Notes: generated by a model from the sequence alone, not told the origin. A stretch of DNA of 64,000 nt from Aestuariivirga litoralis (GCF_003234965.1 NZ_QKVK01000002.1:248001-312000), one strand, 5' to 3'. Numbered from the stretch's first letter, positions 17,620-27,025 are shown. Numbers and translations: made by a program.

Positions 17620-18875
17620 TGCTTGTAGGTCCAGTTGCCGAGGCCGAATTCATCGAGCTCCCGGCCCTTCTCGAAACGATCGAGGGCGAAGTCGCGGACG
17701 AGTTCGTGTTCCTGGTCATGGGCGATGGTGTGGGAGAAGGTCCAGCCCGAGGCCGGTGTCGCCTTGAAGCCCTGGTAGCACCAGCCGCCGTTGAGATAGA
17801 GGTTGCGGGTGGGTGTCCTGCAGATGAAGGGGCTGCCGTCCGGCGTCATGTCCTGGATGCCGCCCCAGTGGCGCAGCAGGCGCAGCCGCGAGATGAAGGG
17901 CATGAGCGAGACCGCACATTCCGCCACCGTCTGGATGCGGTTGAACTGGCCGCGCTGGGTATAGGTGTTGAAGCCGTCGATGTGGCCGCCGAAGACGAGG
18001 CCGCCCTTGTCGGACTGCGAGAGGTAGAAGAGCTCCGCTCCCCAGGAAATGACGTTGTCGACGATGGGCTTTATCGGCTCGGTCACAAAGGCCTGCAGGA
18101 TGTGGCTCTCGACGGGAAGCTTGAGGCCCGCCATCCTGGCGACGTGGGACGTGTGCCCCGCAACGGCAATCCCCACCTTGCCCGCATTGATGCGGCCGCG
18201 CGAGGTTTCGACGCCGGAACACGTGCCGTTCTCGATGACGAAGCCGGTGACTTCACAATTCTCGATGATGTGCACGCCCAGCGCCGAGGCGGCGCGGGCG
18301 TAGCCCCAGGCGACGGCATCATGCCGCACGGTTCCGGCGCGCGGCTGCATGATGGCGCCATGGATCGGCCAGCGCGCATCCTTCGACCAGTCGAGATAGG
18401 GCAGGAGCTTCCGCACCTCGCCCGCGTCCAGCAGCTCGGCGTCGATGCCGTTGAGCCGCATGGTGTTGCCGCGCCGCGCGAAGACGTCCATCTGCACCGG
18501 GCTCACGGCCAGCACGATCTGGCCGCGCTGGGAGACCATGCAGTTGAAGTTCAGCTCATGGGAGAGGCCTTCCCACAGCTTCAGCGAATGCTCGAAAAAG
18601 GCCGTGTTGCCGCCGATCATGTAGTTGGAGCGGATCAGCGTGGTGTTGCGGCCGACATTGCCGGAGCCGATATAGCTCTTCTCGATCACCGCGACATTGG
18701 TGATGCCGTGGTTCTTGGCGAGGTAATAGGCGGTGGCAAGCCCATGGCCGCCGCCGCCGACGATCACCACGTCATAGGAGGATCTGGGTTCGGGTGACTC
18801 CCAGGCCTTCGGCCAGGGCATATCCGGGTCGAGGGCGTGGCGCGCGAGGGCGAGGGCTGAATAATGCTTGGACAC
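17616..18875 (-). CDS. soxB: Sarcosine oxidase beta subunit
   Basis: 419 residues beginning with a GTG at 18875. The FAD-binding VVIVGGGGHGLATAYYLA is at about residues 36-53. The histidine in GTVRHDAVAW (H185) is the likely covalent FMN attachment site by analogy with known beta subunits. NGGWCYQGFKATPASGWTFSHTIA near the C-terminus is the flavin-contact region. The subunit oxidises sarcosine at FAD and passes electrons to FMN and oxygen, giving H2O2. It follows the MFS gene after 49 bp on the same strand. Confidence 0.95.
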   Translation of the reverse strand: MSKHYSALALARHALDPDMPWPKAWESPEPRSSYDVVIVGGGGHGLATAYYLAKNHGITNVAVIEKSYIGSGNVGRNTTLIRSNYMIGGNTAFFEHSLKLWEGLSHELNFNCMVSQRGQIVLAVSPVQMDVFARRGNTMRLNGIDAELLDAGEVRKLLPYLDWSKDARWPIHGAIMQPRAGTVRHDAVAWGYARAASALGVHIIENCEVTGFVIENGTCSGVETSRGRINAGKVGIAVAGHTSHVARMAGLKLPVESHILQAFVTEPIKPIVDNVISWGAELFYLSQSDKGGLVFGGHIDGFNTYTQRGQFNRIQTVAECAVSLMPFISRLRLLRHWGGIQDMTPDGSPFICRTPTRNLYLNGGWCYQGFKATPASGWTFSHTIAHDQEHELVRDFALDRFEKGRELDEFGLGNWTYKQ

Positions 18876-18924
18876 GGGGGCGTTGGTATCAGACTTGGCC
18901 GCTCCTCGGCAAGGTGCAGAAACC

Positions 18925-20124
18925 TCACCTCCTGCGGTGGCGCTCCGCCCATTCGGTGACGGCGAATGTGACCAGCCCCAGCCCGGCGAAGCCCGCCACC
19001 AGCGGGATCACCGTGCCATTGTAGAGCTGGCCGATGTAACCCCCGGTCAGGATGGCGATGAGGGAGGAAAGCGAGCCGATGATGGCCGCCGCCATGCCGG
19101 CGATACGGCCCATCGGCTCCATGGCGATGGCGTTGAAATTGCCGAACAGCAGGCCCGAGCAGAAGAAGCTGAGGAACAGGTAGCCCGCGATGAACCACAG
19201 CGGCGGCAGGCCCCCCATGAGCAGGCTCACCACCAGCGCCACCGCCGAGAGCGTCAGGAAGCCGCGGAGCGACCATTTCGACAGCTTCCGCATGCCATAG
19301 CGCATGACAAGGCGGGCATTGACCATCATGGCGATGGCCATGCCGCCGGCGAAGAAGGCGAACCACAGGGCGAAATAGGCGCCCTGGCCATAGAGCTCGG
19401 CGAAGACCTGCTGCGAGGTGCCGAGATAGATGATGAAGGCGCCGAAGATGGTGCCCGCCCCCACCGTGTAGCCCATGGCGATGGGGTTTCTCAGCACCTC
19501 GCCCGCAGCGTTGATGAGCGAGGAGACGGCCAGCGGCGTGCGCTTCTCGCGCGGCAGCGTCTCGTCCTGGCGGAACCACAGCCACAGCCCTGCCACGATG
19601 CCGACCACGAGGAAGCCGACGAAGATCATGCGCCAGCCGACGAACAAGAGCACCAGCGTGCCGACGGAGGGCGCCAGCATCGGCACCAGCATGAACACCA
19701 TCATCACGAAGGACATGACGCGCGCCATGGCCGCCCCCGCCTGACCGTCGCGCACCATGGCGATCGACACGATGCGCGGCGAGGATGCGCCGAAGCCCTG
19801 GATGAAGCGGCCGATGAGGATCATCGGGAAGTTGACCGAGAACAGGCAGATCAGCGAGCCCAGCGCATAGAAGCTGAGGCCGATGACGATGGTGGGCTTC
19901 CTGCCCAGCGCATCCGACCATGGGCCGTAGATCAGCGTTCCCAGCGTCAGCCCGGCGAAGAAGGTGGTGATGATGTATTGCCGGCTGTTGGGATCTGCGG
20001 CGCCCAGTTCATGGGCGATGGTGCCGATGGCAGGCAGCATCGTGTCGATCGACATCGCCACCATGGCGTTGAGCAACGCCACGAGCACGATGAATTCGAC
20101 ACTGAGCCTGTCCGTTCCCCGCAT
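18925..20124 (-). CDS. MFS transporter, Bcr/CflA-like drug/solute exporter
   Basis: 399 residues with about 12 membrane segments. I choose the ATG at 20124 (MRGTDRLSVEFIVLVALLNAM) because it overlaps the dppA stop as TGATG and gives the normal Bcr/CflA N-terminus. The longer open frame to 20220 reads back through dppA. MFS motif A is visible as GPWSDALGRKP, and the RFIQGFGASSPRIVSIAMVRD segment is typical of Bcr/CflA members. Its place between a D-aminopeptidase and sarcosine oxidase suggests transport of a small amino compound, but direction and substrate cannot be read. Confidence 0.88.
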   Translation of the reverse strand: MRGTDRLSVEFIVLVALLNAMVAMSIDTMLPAIGTIAHELGAADPNSRQYIITTFFAGLTLGTLIYGPWSDALGRKPTIVIGLSFYALGSLICLFSVNFPMILIGRFIQGFGASSPRIVSIAMVRDGQAGAAMARVMSFVMMVFMLVPMLAPSVGTLVLLFVGWRMIFVGFLVVGIVAGLWLWFRQDETLPREKRTPLAVSSLINAAGEVLRNPIAMGYTVGAGTIFGAFIIYLGTSQQVFAELYGQGAYFALWFAFFAGGMAIAMMVNARLVMRYGMRKLSKWSLRGFLTLSAVALVVSLLMGGLPPLWFIAGYLFLSFFCSGLLFGNFNAIAMEPMGRIAGMAAAIIGSLSSLIAILTGGYIGQLYNGTVIPLVAGFAGLGLVTFAVTEWAERHRRR

Positions 20125-20921
20125 CACGTCACGTAGTTGAGCATGCGCAGCACGTCGAAATAGTGGTTGGTCTCGAAGCGAACGGTGCGGTTTCCGACAT
20201 GTTCCATGCCGGGATACCACTGGTGGCGCGCCGCCAGCACCGGGTTGGAATAGGCGATCTCGACGATCACGTGCTCCGGCACCTCGAGCAGCGAGGCCTT
20301 GAGGTCACCGCGCAGCGCGGCGGCGGCCCCGTCGCGGATCGCCTTCACCGCCGCGGCGGGCGTCATGGAGATGGTGGACTGGCCGCGGCCTTCCTTCACC
20401 GCGCAGCGTCCGACATGCGGGTTCACCTCCTCGATTTCCGCCATCAGCCCCCTGTCGCCGCTCACGAACACCGTCGGCACGCCCAGCATGGAGGAGGCCA
20501 GCGCATGGATCAGGTATTCGGACGCGCGCCGCCCGTTGATGCGGATCTCGGCGGCATCATGCGACAGCGTGTGGGCGAGGCTGTTCTCCTCGGAACCCGC
20601 GGCGGAATGGTAGCCGATCATCATCACCGCATCGAAGCTCTCGTCGAGGTCCTGCACCATGCAGAGCGGGTGCCCCTGCCATGCCCGGATCAGCCGCACG
20701 TCGGCCGGCAGCATGGAGGCGATGATGTTGCGGCCGGAGGAATGGGCATCCTTCACCAGGATCTCGCTGGCCCCCGCGATCTTGGCGCCCTCGATGGCGG
20801 CGACGGCTTCCCTTGTCATCTGCTCGCGGAATTCCTGCCAGTCGGCATGGTTCTTCCCGGCCTCGTCCCAGTGGGTGATGCCGGCGCAGCCTTCGATGTC
20901 GACGCTGATGTAGACCTTCAT
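20124..20921 (-). CDS. dppA: M55-family D-aminopeptidase
   Basis: 265 residues with the DppA zinc-binding start VYISVDIEGCAG (Asp and Glu ligands at about 8-10), VKDAHSSGRN near 57 (a further metal histidine), GYHSAAGSEENSLAHTLS near 103-120, and FVSGDRGLMAEIEE. The family cleaves N-terminal D-amino acids from peptides, and the prototype is a decameric cytosolic enzyme from a dipeptide-transport operon. A GGGGAAG ribosome site precedes the start. It heads the minus-strand run into the MFS and soxBDAG genes and is divergent from the P450. Confidence 0.92.
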   Translation of the reverse strand: MKVYISVDIEGCAGITHWDEAGKNHADWQEFREQMTREAVAAIEGAKIAGASEILVKDAHSSGRNIIASMLPADVRLIRAWQGHPLCMVQDLDESFDAVMMIGYHSAAGSEENSLAHTLSHDAAEIRINGRRASEYLIHALASSMLGVPTVFVSGDRGLMAEIEEVNPHVGRCAVKEGRGQSTISMTPAAAVKAIRDGAAAALRGDLKASLLEVPEHVIVEIAYSNPVLAARHQWYPGMEHVGNRTVRFETNHYFDVLRMLNYVT

Positions 20922-20994
20922 GTTCTTCCCCCAAACCTCGAAGCTTCATAGCCGGACTTGCGCCGGAATGCGAATTCGCAGGAAGATGGCAGCC

Positions 20995-22200
20995 ATGCGC
21001 ATTGATAAAGCTCGTCGTTCCGTGATCCTCGATCCGGTGGACCCGGACTTCTACAACGACCCCTACCCCGCCTATCACGCCATCCGGGCGGACCTTCCCG
21101 TGTTCAGATGGGAACACTATGGCATCTGGTGCTTCGCCCGCTTCGAGGACGTCAACGCCCTGCTGCGCGATCGCCGCTTCGGCCGCCAGATCCTGCATGT
21201 TGCGAGCCGCGACGAACTGGGCTGGGCCGAGACGCCGCAGCACCTCAAGCCCTTCTACGACTTCGAATCGCATTCGCTGCTGGAGCTTGAGCCGCCGGTG
21301 CACACGAGGCTGCGCAGCCTCATCAACCGCTCCTTCCTGTCGCGCCAGGTGGAGCGGCTCAGGCCCGCCATCACGCGCCTTGCCAATGGCCTGATCGACC
21401 GTTTCGAAGGGCGCGGCGAGGCAGAGCTGCTCAGCGAATTCGCCACGCCCATCCCGGTCATCGTCATCTGCGATCTGCTCGGTGTCCCCACCGACATGGC
21501 GCAGCAGCTGCTCGCCTGGTCGCACGACATGGTTGCGATGTACCAGGCCCGCCGCGACCGCGCGATCGAGGACCGCGCGGTGAAGGCCACCGTCGCCTTC
21601 TCCGCTTTCATGCGGGACTACATCACCGCGCGCCGGAAGCAGCCGAAGGACGATCTCCTCTCCGCGCTCATCCGGGCGGAGGAACAGGGCGCGAAGCTGA
21701 CGGAAGACGAGCTCGTCACCACCGCCATCCTGCTCCTGAACGCCGGCCACGAGGCCACCGTCCATGCGCTGGGCAACGGCATCAAGTGCCTGCTCGAACA
21801 GAACATCCGCGACGGCATCGACGAGGCCTGCGTCGAGGAAACCCTCAGATACGACCCGCCGCTCCACCTCTTCACCCGCTATGCGCTGGAAGACCTCGAC
21901 TATGCGGGGATCCGCCTGAAGAAAGGTGAGAGCGTCGGCCTCATGCTGGGGGCGGCCAACCGCGACCCGGCGCGCTTCCCCGAGCCCGACCGCTTCATCC
22001 GGAACAGGGAGCCCAACCCGCAGGTGGCCTTCGGTGCGGGCATCCATTTCTGCATCGGCGCGCCGCTGGCGCGCCTCGAACTGCAGGTCGCCCTGCCACT
22101 CCTGTTCCAGCGCCTGCCGCGGCTGGCGCTGGCCGAACCGCCCCGTTACCGGAATGCCTATCATTTCCATGGGCTGGAGCGGCTGAAGGTGGAATTCTGA
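20995..22200 (+). CDS. Cytochrome P450
   Basis: 401 residues from the ATG at 20995, preceded by GGAAG at nine bases; ATGs at 20968 and 20986 are alternatives. The I-helix oxygen motif is LNAGHEATVHALGNG, the ExxR is ETLR (EETLRYDPP), and the heme loop is FGAGIHFCIGAPLARLE with the cysteine ligand at C353. It is a soluble class I bacterial P450 requiring a ferredoxin and reductase. Neither is encoded beside it, so the redox partner must be elsewhere. It is divergent from dppA; the substrate is unknown. Confidence 0.93.
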   Translation: MRIDKARRSVILDPVDPDFYNDPYPAYHAIRADLPVFRWEHYGIWCFARFEDVNALLRDRRFGRQILHVASRDELGWAETPQHLKPFYDFESHSLLELEPPVHTRLRSLINRSFLSRQVERLRPAITRLANGLIDRFEGRGEAELLSEFATPIPVIVICDLLGVPTDMAQQLLAWSHDMVAMYQARRDRAIEDRAVKATVAFSAFMRDYITARRKQPKDDLLSALIRAEEQGAKLTEDELVTTAILLLNAGHEATVHALGNGIKCLLEQNIRDGIDEACVEETLRYDPPLHLFTRYALEDLDYAGIRLKKGESVGLMLGAANRDPARFPEPDRFIRNREPNPQVAFGAGIHFCIGAPLARLELQVALPLLFQRLPRLALAEPPRYRNAYHFHGLERLKVEF

Positions 22201-22205
22201 TGTTC

Positions 22206-22233
22206 CTGACGTTACGGCAGATTTAACTATACA
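22206..22233 (+). promoter_or_regulatory. Candidate promoter of the subtilase gene
   Basis: CTGACG at 22206-22211 and TATACA at 22228-22233 are separated by 16 bases, each matching four of six sigma-70 consensus positions. It lies about 58 bp before the ATG in the AT-richest part of this intergenic gap. AAGGAG sits five bases before the ATG at 22292. Confidence 0.3.
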
Positions 22234-22291
22234 TCCATCGCGTGGGAGTTTAGGGAGGTGAACACACGTTAAAGACGAGTAAGGAGCCGCA

Positions 22292-24148
22292 ATGCGACGC
22301 TTGTTCCTGGCTGTATTCCTGGGCGTATTTGCGCTCGGGGCTCCTTCATCCGCCGCCGAAAGGGCTGATCTTGCCGCAGCACAGCGCACCGCCGCGCTGC
22401 AGGCGCTGACGGCGAAGGCCGTGCAAGCGGGAACGGTCGACGTGATCGTTGGCTTCAACGTGCCATTCTCGCCCGAAGCGGAGCTCGATCCGAAGGCCGC
22501 TGCCGCCCAGGAGCGGGCCATCGCAGCGGCCGCCGCCGCGTTCCGGGTGCGCTATGCATCCATCATCAAGCGGGCGCCTGACCGCCTCCGGACCTACACC
22601 ACCCTGCCCTTCGCCGCCCTGCAGGTGACCGCCGCAGACCTGCAGCTGCTCGGCGCCGACACGGCCATTCTGACGCTCGAGGACAATGGCAGGCTCACCA
22701 GCCAGCTGCAGCAGTCCGGGCCGCAGATCGGCGCGCCGGCGGCCTGGCTCGCAGGCTTCACCGGCAAGGGCCAGACGATTGCCGTCCTCGACTCCGGCAT
22801 CGACAAGACGCACCCGTTTCTGAAGGGCAAGGTGATCTCCGAAGCCTGCTACTCCTATCTCGGCCAATGTCCGGGCAGGCGGACGGAATCGACCGCGGCG
22901 GGTTCGGCCGTGCCCTGCACCTGGGCGGGCTGCGAACACGGCACGCATGTTGCGGGCATCGCGGCGGGGCGTGGCGCCGCCTTCTCCGGCATCGCGCCAG
23001 ACGCCAGGCTGATGTCCGTGCGCGTCGCGTCCCATGACGATGGCGGAAGCTTCGTGATGGTCAGCGACATGATCGCCGGGCTCGAGCGGGTGGCGAAGCT
23101 GGCAAAATCCAATACGATCGCGGCTGTCAATCTCAGCCTGGGCGGAACGGCCAAATTCACCGAATACTGTGACGACGCCTACCCCGCCGCCGATGCGGCG
23201 TTCCGACTGCTGTATGCCAGCAACGTCGCGGTTGTCGCCGCAAGCGGCAACGACGGTTTCCTAGACGGGCTTGCCTTTCCCGCCTGCCTGAGCAGCGCGG
23301 TCAGCGTCGGCGCGGTGTTCGATGCGGCGGCAGCACCCTGCGACGCGGGCGGACCAGCGGCGAGGGTTGACGACGTTGCCTGTTTCTCCAACTCCGCTCC
23401 CTTCCTCTCCCTCCTCGCTCCGGGCGCTGCGATCTATTCCTCGGTTCCCGGTGGCGGCTTCGACACGCTCTCCGGAACGTCCATGGCGGCGGCGCACGTG
23501 GCGGCGGCCTTCGCCATTCTCCGGCAGAAGTTCCCGCAGGCGCCGGTCGGCACGCTGCGCGTCGCCCTGCGGCATTCGGGCAGGCCGATCACCGATCAGC
23601 GCAATGGCGCCGTCACGCCGCGCATCCAGGTGGATGCCGCATTCGAAGAGGTTCAGCAGGTGAACGTCACGATCATCGGCAAGGGCTCCGTCAGGATCAA
23701 TCCGTGGGCCGTGGCGGCCTGCACCGCCAGCTGCTCGCTGTACGTGCCAATGGGCTCCTCCGTCGGGCTGAGGACGGCCCCGGCCCCTGGGCAGGCCTTC
23801 GCCGGCTGGACAGGAGACTGCACGCGCAGCCCATGTGACTTCGACGTGTGGTCGCCGAAGTCGGTGACGGCGCGTTTCGCGCCCGGCGCGAGGCTGACGG
23901 TCAAGATAGGGCCGGCGCCGGGAGGGGTCCAGGTCACGGCCCTGGGAGAGGTCACAAATTCCTATGGCAGCTTTTCCGGCTTCTACCCAGTCGGCACGCA
24001 GATCGGATTGAACCCCCTGACCGTCGGCGGAGAAGGCGAGCCGCCCATCTCGAATTTTGCCGGCTGGACGGGCCCCTGCCAGGTCACAGGCGATTACTGC
24101 GGCGTGACCCTGCGCAAGGACACCGTGGTGTCGGCCCGGTTCCAGTAG
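22292..24148 (+). CDS. Secreted S8 subtilisin-like serine protease with C-terminal GWTG repeats
   Basis: 618 residues. A signal peptide (MRRLFLAVFLGVFALGAPSSAA) is followed by an inhibitor-like propeptide (about 24-135). The catalytic domain has D167 (VLDSGID), H216 (HGTHVAG), oxyanion N320 (ASGNDG) and S397 (SGTSMAAAH). From about residue 435 come two beta-rich repeats, each with an F-A-G-W-T-G core, cysteines and a T/SARF end, as in bacterial cell-surface repeats. It is probably an extracellular protease. It stands between the P450 and the MttB-like gene, which look unrelated. Confidence 0.93.
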   Translation: MRRLFLAVFLGVFALGAPSSAAERADLAAAQRTAALQALTAKAVQAGTVDVIVGFNVPFSPEAELDPKAAAAQERAIAAAAAAFRVRYASIIKRAPDRLRTYTTLPFAALQVTAADLQLLGADTAILTLEDNGRLTSQLQQSGPQIGAPAAWLAGFTGKGQTIAVLDSGIDKTHPFLKGKVISEACYSYLGQCPGRRTESTAAGSAVPCTWAGCEHGTHVAGIAAGRGAAFSGIAPDARLMSVRVASHDDGGSFVMVSDMIAGLERVAKLAKSNTIAAVNLSLGGTAKFTEYCDDAYPAADAAFRLLYASNVAVVAASGNDGFLDGLAFPACLSSAVSVGAVFDAAAAPCDAGGPAARVDDVACFSNSAPFLSLLAPGAAIYSSVPGGGFDTLSGTSMAAAHVAAAFAILRQKFPQAPVGTLRVALRHSGRPITDQRNGAVTPRIQVDAAFEEVQQVNVTIIGKGSVRINPWAVAACTASCSLYVPMGSSVGLRTAPAPGQAFAGWTGDCTRSPCDFDVWSPKSVTARFAPGARLTVKIGPAPGGVQVTALGEVTNSYGSFSGFYPVGTQIGLNPLTVGGEGEPPISNFAGWTGPCQVTGDYCGVTLRKDTVVSARFQ

Positions 24149-24261
24149 GCTGCACCACGCCGCGTCGTTTCTTGGCTGTTCTCTGACGTTTTAATCCACG
24201 CCGCCATGGCCGGTTGAGCGTAAATCCGCTCCACGTGAAAACTTCTCAACAGGCCTTTGAC

Positions 24262-25836
24262 ATGACCGACGTCCAGCCCGCCTCGTCCTCCGGCCGCCGC
24301 GCCCGCGGGGGTGCCGATGCCCGCCGCGCCGCCCGTACCTCGACCGCCGTCAGGCAGTCCGGCTTCATCCGCCGCGCCATCAAGCCTTATGAGCCCTTCA
24401 GCGACGATCAACTCGAGCTGATCGAAGCCAATGCCGAGATCGTGCTGCAGGAAGTCGGCATCGACTTCTACGAGGACGAGGAAGCCGTCCGCATGTGGAA
24501 GGACGCGGGCGCCGACGTGAAGCCGTCTGCCACCGACCCCAAGCGCTTCCGCGTGCGCTTCCCCAAGGGCCTCGTCCGCTCGCTCATCAAGACGGCGCCC
24601 CGCGAATACGTCCAGCATGCGCGCAACCCCGCCAACAACGTGACGATCGGCGGCAACAACACGGTCTTCGCGCCCGTCTATGGCCCGCCCTTCATCCGCA
24701 ACCTCGACGAGGGCCGCCGCTACGCCACGATCGAGGACTTCCGCAACTTCGCCAAGCTCGTCTACATGCTGCCGAGCCTGCACCATGCCGGCGGCACGCT
24801 GTGCGAGCCCGTCGACATTCCGGTGGCCAAGCGCCACCTCGACATGATCTACACCCACATCAAGTATTCCGATAAGCCCTTCATGGCCTCGGTGACGGCG
24901 GGCGAGCGCTCGGCCGACTCGGTCGCCATGGCGGAGATGGTCTTCGGCAAGGACTTCGTCGACCAGAACTGCGTGATGACCTCGCTCATCAACGCCAATT
25001 CGCCGATGGTGTGGGACGGCGTCATGCTCGGCGCCCTCAAGGTTCTCGCCCGCGCCAACCAGGCCTGCGTGATCTCGCCCTTCATCGTCGCGGGCGCCAT
25101 GTCGCCGGTGACCACGGTCGGCACGCTGACGCAGATCCTGGCGGAAGCCTCGGTCGGCATCGCCTTCACGCAGCTCTGCCGCCCCGGTGCGCCGGTGGTC
25201 TTCGGCACCTTCGCGGCCTCGATGTCGATGCAGTCGGGTGCGCCGACCTTCGGCAGCCCCGAGCCTGCCATGGTCACCTTCGGCGCGGCCCAGCTTGCGC
25301 GCCGCATGGGCGTTCCCTTCCGCTCCGGCGGCAGCCTCTGCGGCTCGAAGCTTCCCGATGCGCAGGCGGCCTATGAGAGCGCCAACACCATGTGGTCGAC
25401 GCTGCTTTCGGGCGTCAATTTCTGCCTCCATGCCGCGGGCTGGCTCGAGGGCGGCCTCGCATCCGGCTACGAGAAGCTGATCATGGATGCCGACCAGCTG
25501 ACCATGTTCCAGAAATTCGCGCAGGGCGTCGACTTCTCCGAGAACGGCCAGGCGCTGGACGCCATCCGCGAGGTGGGCCCCGGCTCGCATTACCTGGGCT
25601 GCGCCCACACCCAGGCCAATTTCGAGACCGCCTTCTGGCGTTCGGGCCTCGCCGACAACAACTCCTTCGAGCAGTGGCGCGACGAGGGCGAGAAGGACAT
25701 CGTCGTCCGCGCCAACGAGCGCTGGAAGCAGATGCTGCGCGACTATGAAGCCCCCGCACTCGACGAGAGCATCGACGAGCAGCTGCAGGCCTTCATGGCA
25801 AAGCGCAAGGAAGTGCTGCCGGACAACGTGAGCTGA
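24262..25836 (+). CDS. MttB-like trimethylamine/betaine methyltransferase family protein (non-pyrrolysine)
   Basis: 524 residues from the ATG at 24262 (MTDVQPASSSGRRARGG); an in-frame GTG-type start at 24214 would add 16 residues without support. The whole length matches the MttB superfamily TIM barrel, for example IEANAEIVLQEVGIDFYEDEEA, LHHAGGTLCEPVDIP and GSHYLGCAHTQANFE. The frame has no internal amber codon, so this is the non-pyrrolysine branch, whose members include glycine betaine and other quaternary amine methyltransferases acting with a corrinoid protein. No corrinoid-binding protein gene is adjacent. It is a single-gene unit with its own terminator. Confidence 0.88.
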   Translation: MTDVQPASSSGRRARGGADARRAARTSTAVRQSGFIRRAIKPYEPFSDDQLELIEANAEIVLQEVGIDFYEDEEAVRMWKDAGADVKPSATDPKRFRVRFPKGLVRSLIKTAPREYVQHARNPANNVTIGGNNTVFAPVYGPPFIRNLDEGRRYATIEDFRNFAKLVYMLPSLHHAGGTLCEPVDIPVAKRHLDMIYTHIKYSDKPFMASVTAGERSADSVAMAEMVFGKDFVDQNCVMTSLINANSPMVWDGVMLGALKVLARANQACVISPFIVAGAMSPVTTVGTLTQILAEASVGIAFTQLCRPGAPVVFGTFAASMSMQSGAPTFGSPEPAMVTFGAAQLARRMGVPFRSGGSLCGSKLPDAQAAYESANTMWSTLLSGVNFCLHAAGWLEGGLASGYEKLIMDADQLTMFQKFAQGVDFSENGQALDAIREVGPGSHYLGCAHTQANFETAFWRSGLADNNSFEQWRDEGEKDIVVRANERWKQMLRDYEAPALDESIDEQLQAFMAKRKEVLPDNVS

Positions 25837-25868
25837 GCCGACGCGACAATTTCCTCCCAAACTTAAAC

Positions 25869-25898
25869 GGCCGGGCCGCAACGCCCGGCCTTTTCTTT
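25869..25898 (+). terminator. Intrinsic terminator after the MttB-like gene
   Basis: GGCCGGGC (25869-25876) pairs perfectly with GCCCGGCC (25883-25890) across a six-base loop, followed by TTTTCTTT. It lies 32 bp past the stop codon. Confidence 0.92.
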
Positions 25899-25917
25899 GC
25901 CCGTCAACCCCTCCCTG

Positions 25918-26000
25918 CCGTCACACCGGCGAAGGGGGGTAGCTCTTTTGACCGCGGGTGCTGAACCAAAGCTGGATTCCGGCCTTCGCCGGAATGACGG
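25918..26000. repeat. REP-like inverted repeat, family A, copy 2 (degenerate centre)
   Basis: The outer arms CCGTCACACCGGCGAAGG (25918-25935) and CCTTCGCCGGAATGACGG (25983-26000) match as reverse complements in 16 of 18 positions. The inner CCCCGCTT part of copies 1 and 3 is eroded. It lies between convergent genes, just past the MttB terminator. Confidence 0.8.
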
Positions 26001-26003
26001 CAT

Positions 26004-26933
26004 TCAAGGTGGAGCTTCGCGTGCCGGCTTCCTGAGTTCCCTCCACGTGTGATAGCCCACCCCGCCCACCACCAGCGCCGTTCCCAGCGCATGTGACCAG
26101 GTGAAGGCCTCGCCCAGCAGCACGACGGCGAAATAGATCGTCAGCAGCGGCGAGACGTTGGAGATCATCGCGGTCGAGGTGGCGCCGATCTTCGCCATTC
26201 CTGCGTTGACGAAGAAGGATGGAATCACCGTGGCGAGAAGCCCCGTGCCTGCCGCCAGCAGGAAGTAGTGCCAGGACATCGAGGTATCGAGGTGGCCGCG
26301 CACGATGAAGACATGGGCCAGCGTGGTGATGGCCGCGGCGGAGAGCGCCACCGAGGTGAAGAGCGTTGCCCCCATCTCGGAGATATAGCGCTTGGCCATC
26401 AGCTGGTAGACAGCGAAGGCGACCGCCGAGCCCAGCACCAGCAGCGTGCCGAGCGACACATTGGACCCGCCCTCGCTGAAGTCCGTGGCGAAGACCACCG
26501 CGAGGCCGAGATAGGAGACGAGCGCCGCGATCAGGCTTGTCCGGGTGAGCTTCATGCCGAAGAAGGCCGCCCCGATGAAGATGAGGAAGATCGGATATGT
26601 GAAGAGGGCCAGCCGCTCGAGCTGGGCCGTGACATAGAGCAGCCCGCCAAAATCGAGGATCATGGCCAGATAGTAGCCAATGAGGCCGATGCCGATCGCC
26701 CCCAGGACAGCACCCCGCCGCGGCATGGGCCTGCCCTCGGCCCTTCTGCGCGCCACCTCGATTGCCCCCACCACCACGAAGACGGGCAGCGCGAAGACCA
26801 TGCGCCAGGCGAGGATGAGCAGCGCATCGTAGCGCTCCACATAGGCCAGCTTGATGAAGATGGCCTTGGAGGCGAAGAGTGCCGAGCCCGCCGCGACGAG
26901 CGAATATCCGATGATGAGGGCGCGGCGGTCCAT
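26004..26933 (-). CDS. EamA/DMT-family transporter
   Basis: 309 residues with ten predicted membrane segments in two EamA repeats (about 8-150 and 165-295). Examples are LLILAWRMVFALPVFVVVGA in the first and GTLLVLGSAVAFAVYQLMAKRY opening the second. The family exports amino acids or other metabolites or imports small solutes; the substrate is unknown. It is divergent from the amidase gene, 92 bp away. A second, only distantly similar DMT protein is at 40901. Confidence 0.9.
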   Translation of the reverse strand: MDRRALIIGYSLVAAGSALFASKAIFIKLAYVERYDALLILAWRMVFALPVFVVVGAIEVARRRAEGRPMPRRGAVLGAIGIGLIGYYLAMILDFGGLLYVTAQLERLALFTYPIFLIFIGAAFFGMKLTRTSLIAALVSYLGLAVVFATDFSEGGSNVSLGTLLVLGSAVAFAVYQLMAKRYISEMGATLFTSVALSAAAITTLAHVFIVRGHLDTSMSWHYFLLAAGTGLLATVIPSFFVNAGMAKIGATSTAMISNVSPLLTIYFAVVLLGEAFTWSHALGTALVVGGVGYHTWRELRKPAREAPP

Positions 26934-27025
26934 CGCGGCTCTCTATACCGTGCAGGGCTGCCCGTCAGCCCGGGGGATTGCAGTTCTGGCATGCGGCGAT
27001 AGGCTGGCACCGACAGGAGTTCGCC

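Noticed and set aside
20557-22521. Minus-strand open frame of 654 codons opposite the P450
   Set aside because: It crosses the dppA/P450 intergenic region and two real genes, with no motif.
24262-25836. Pyrrolysine-type trimethylamine methyltransferase
   Set aside because: The frame contains no internal TAG codon, and no pyl genes are seen.
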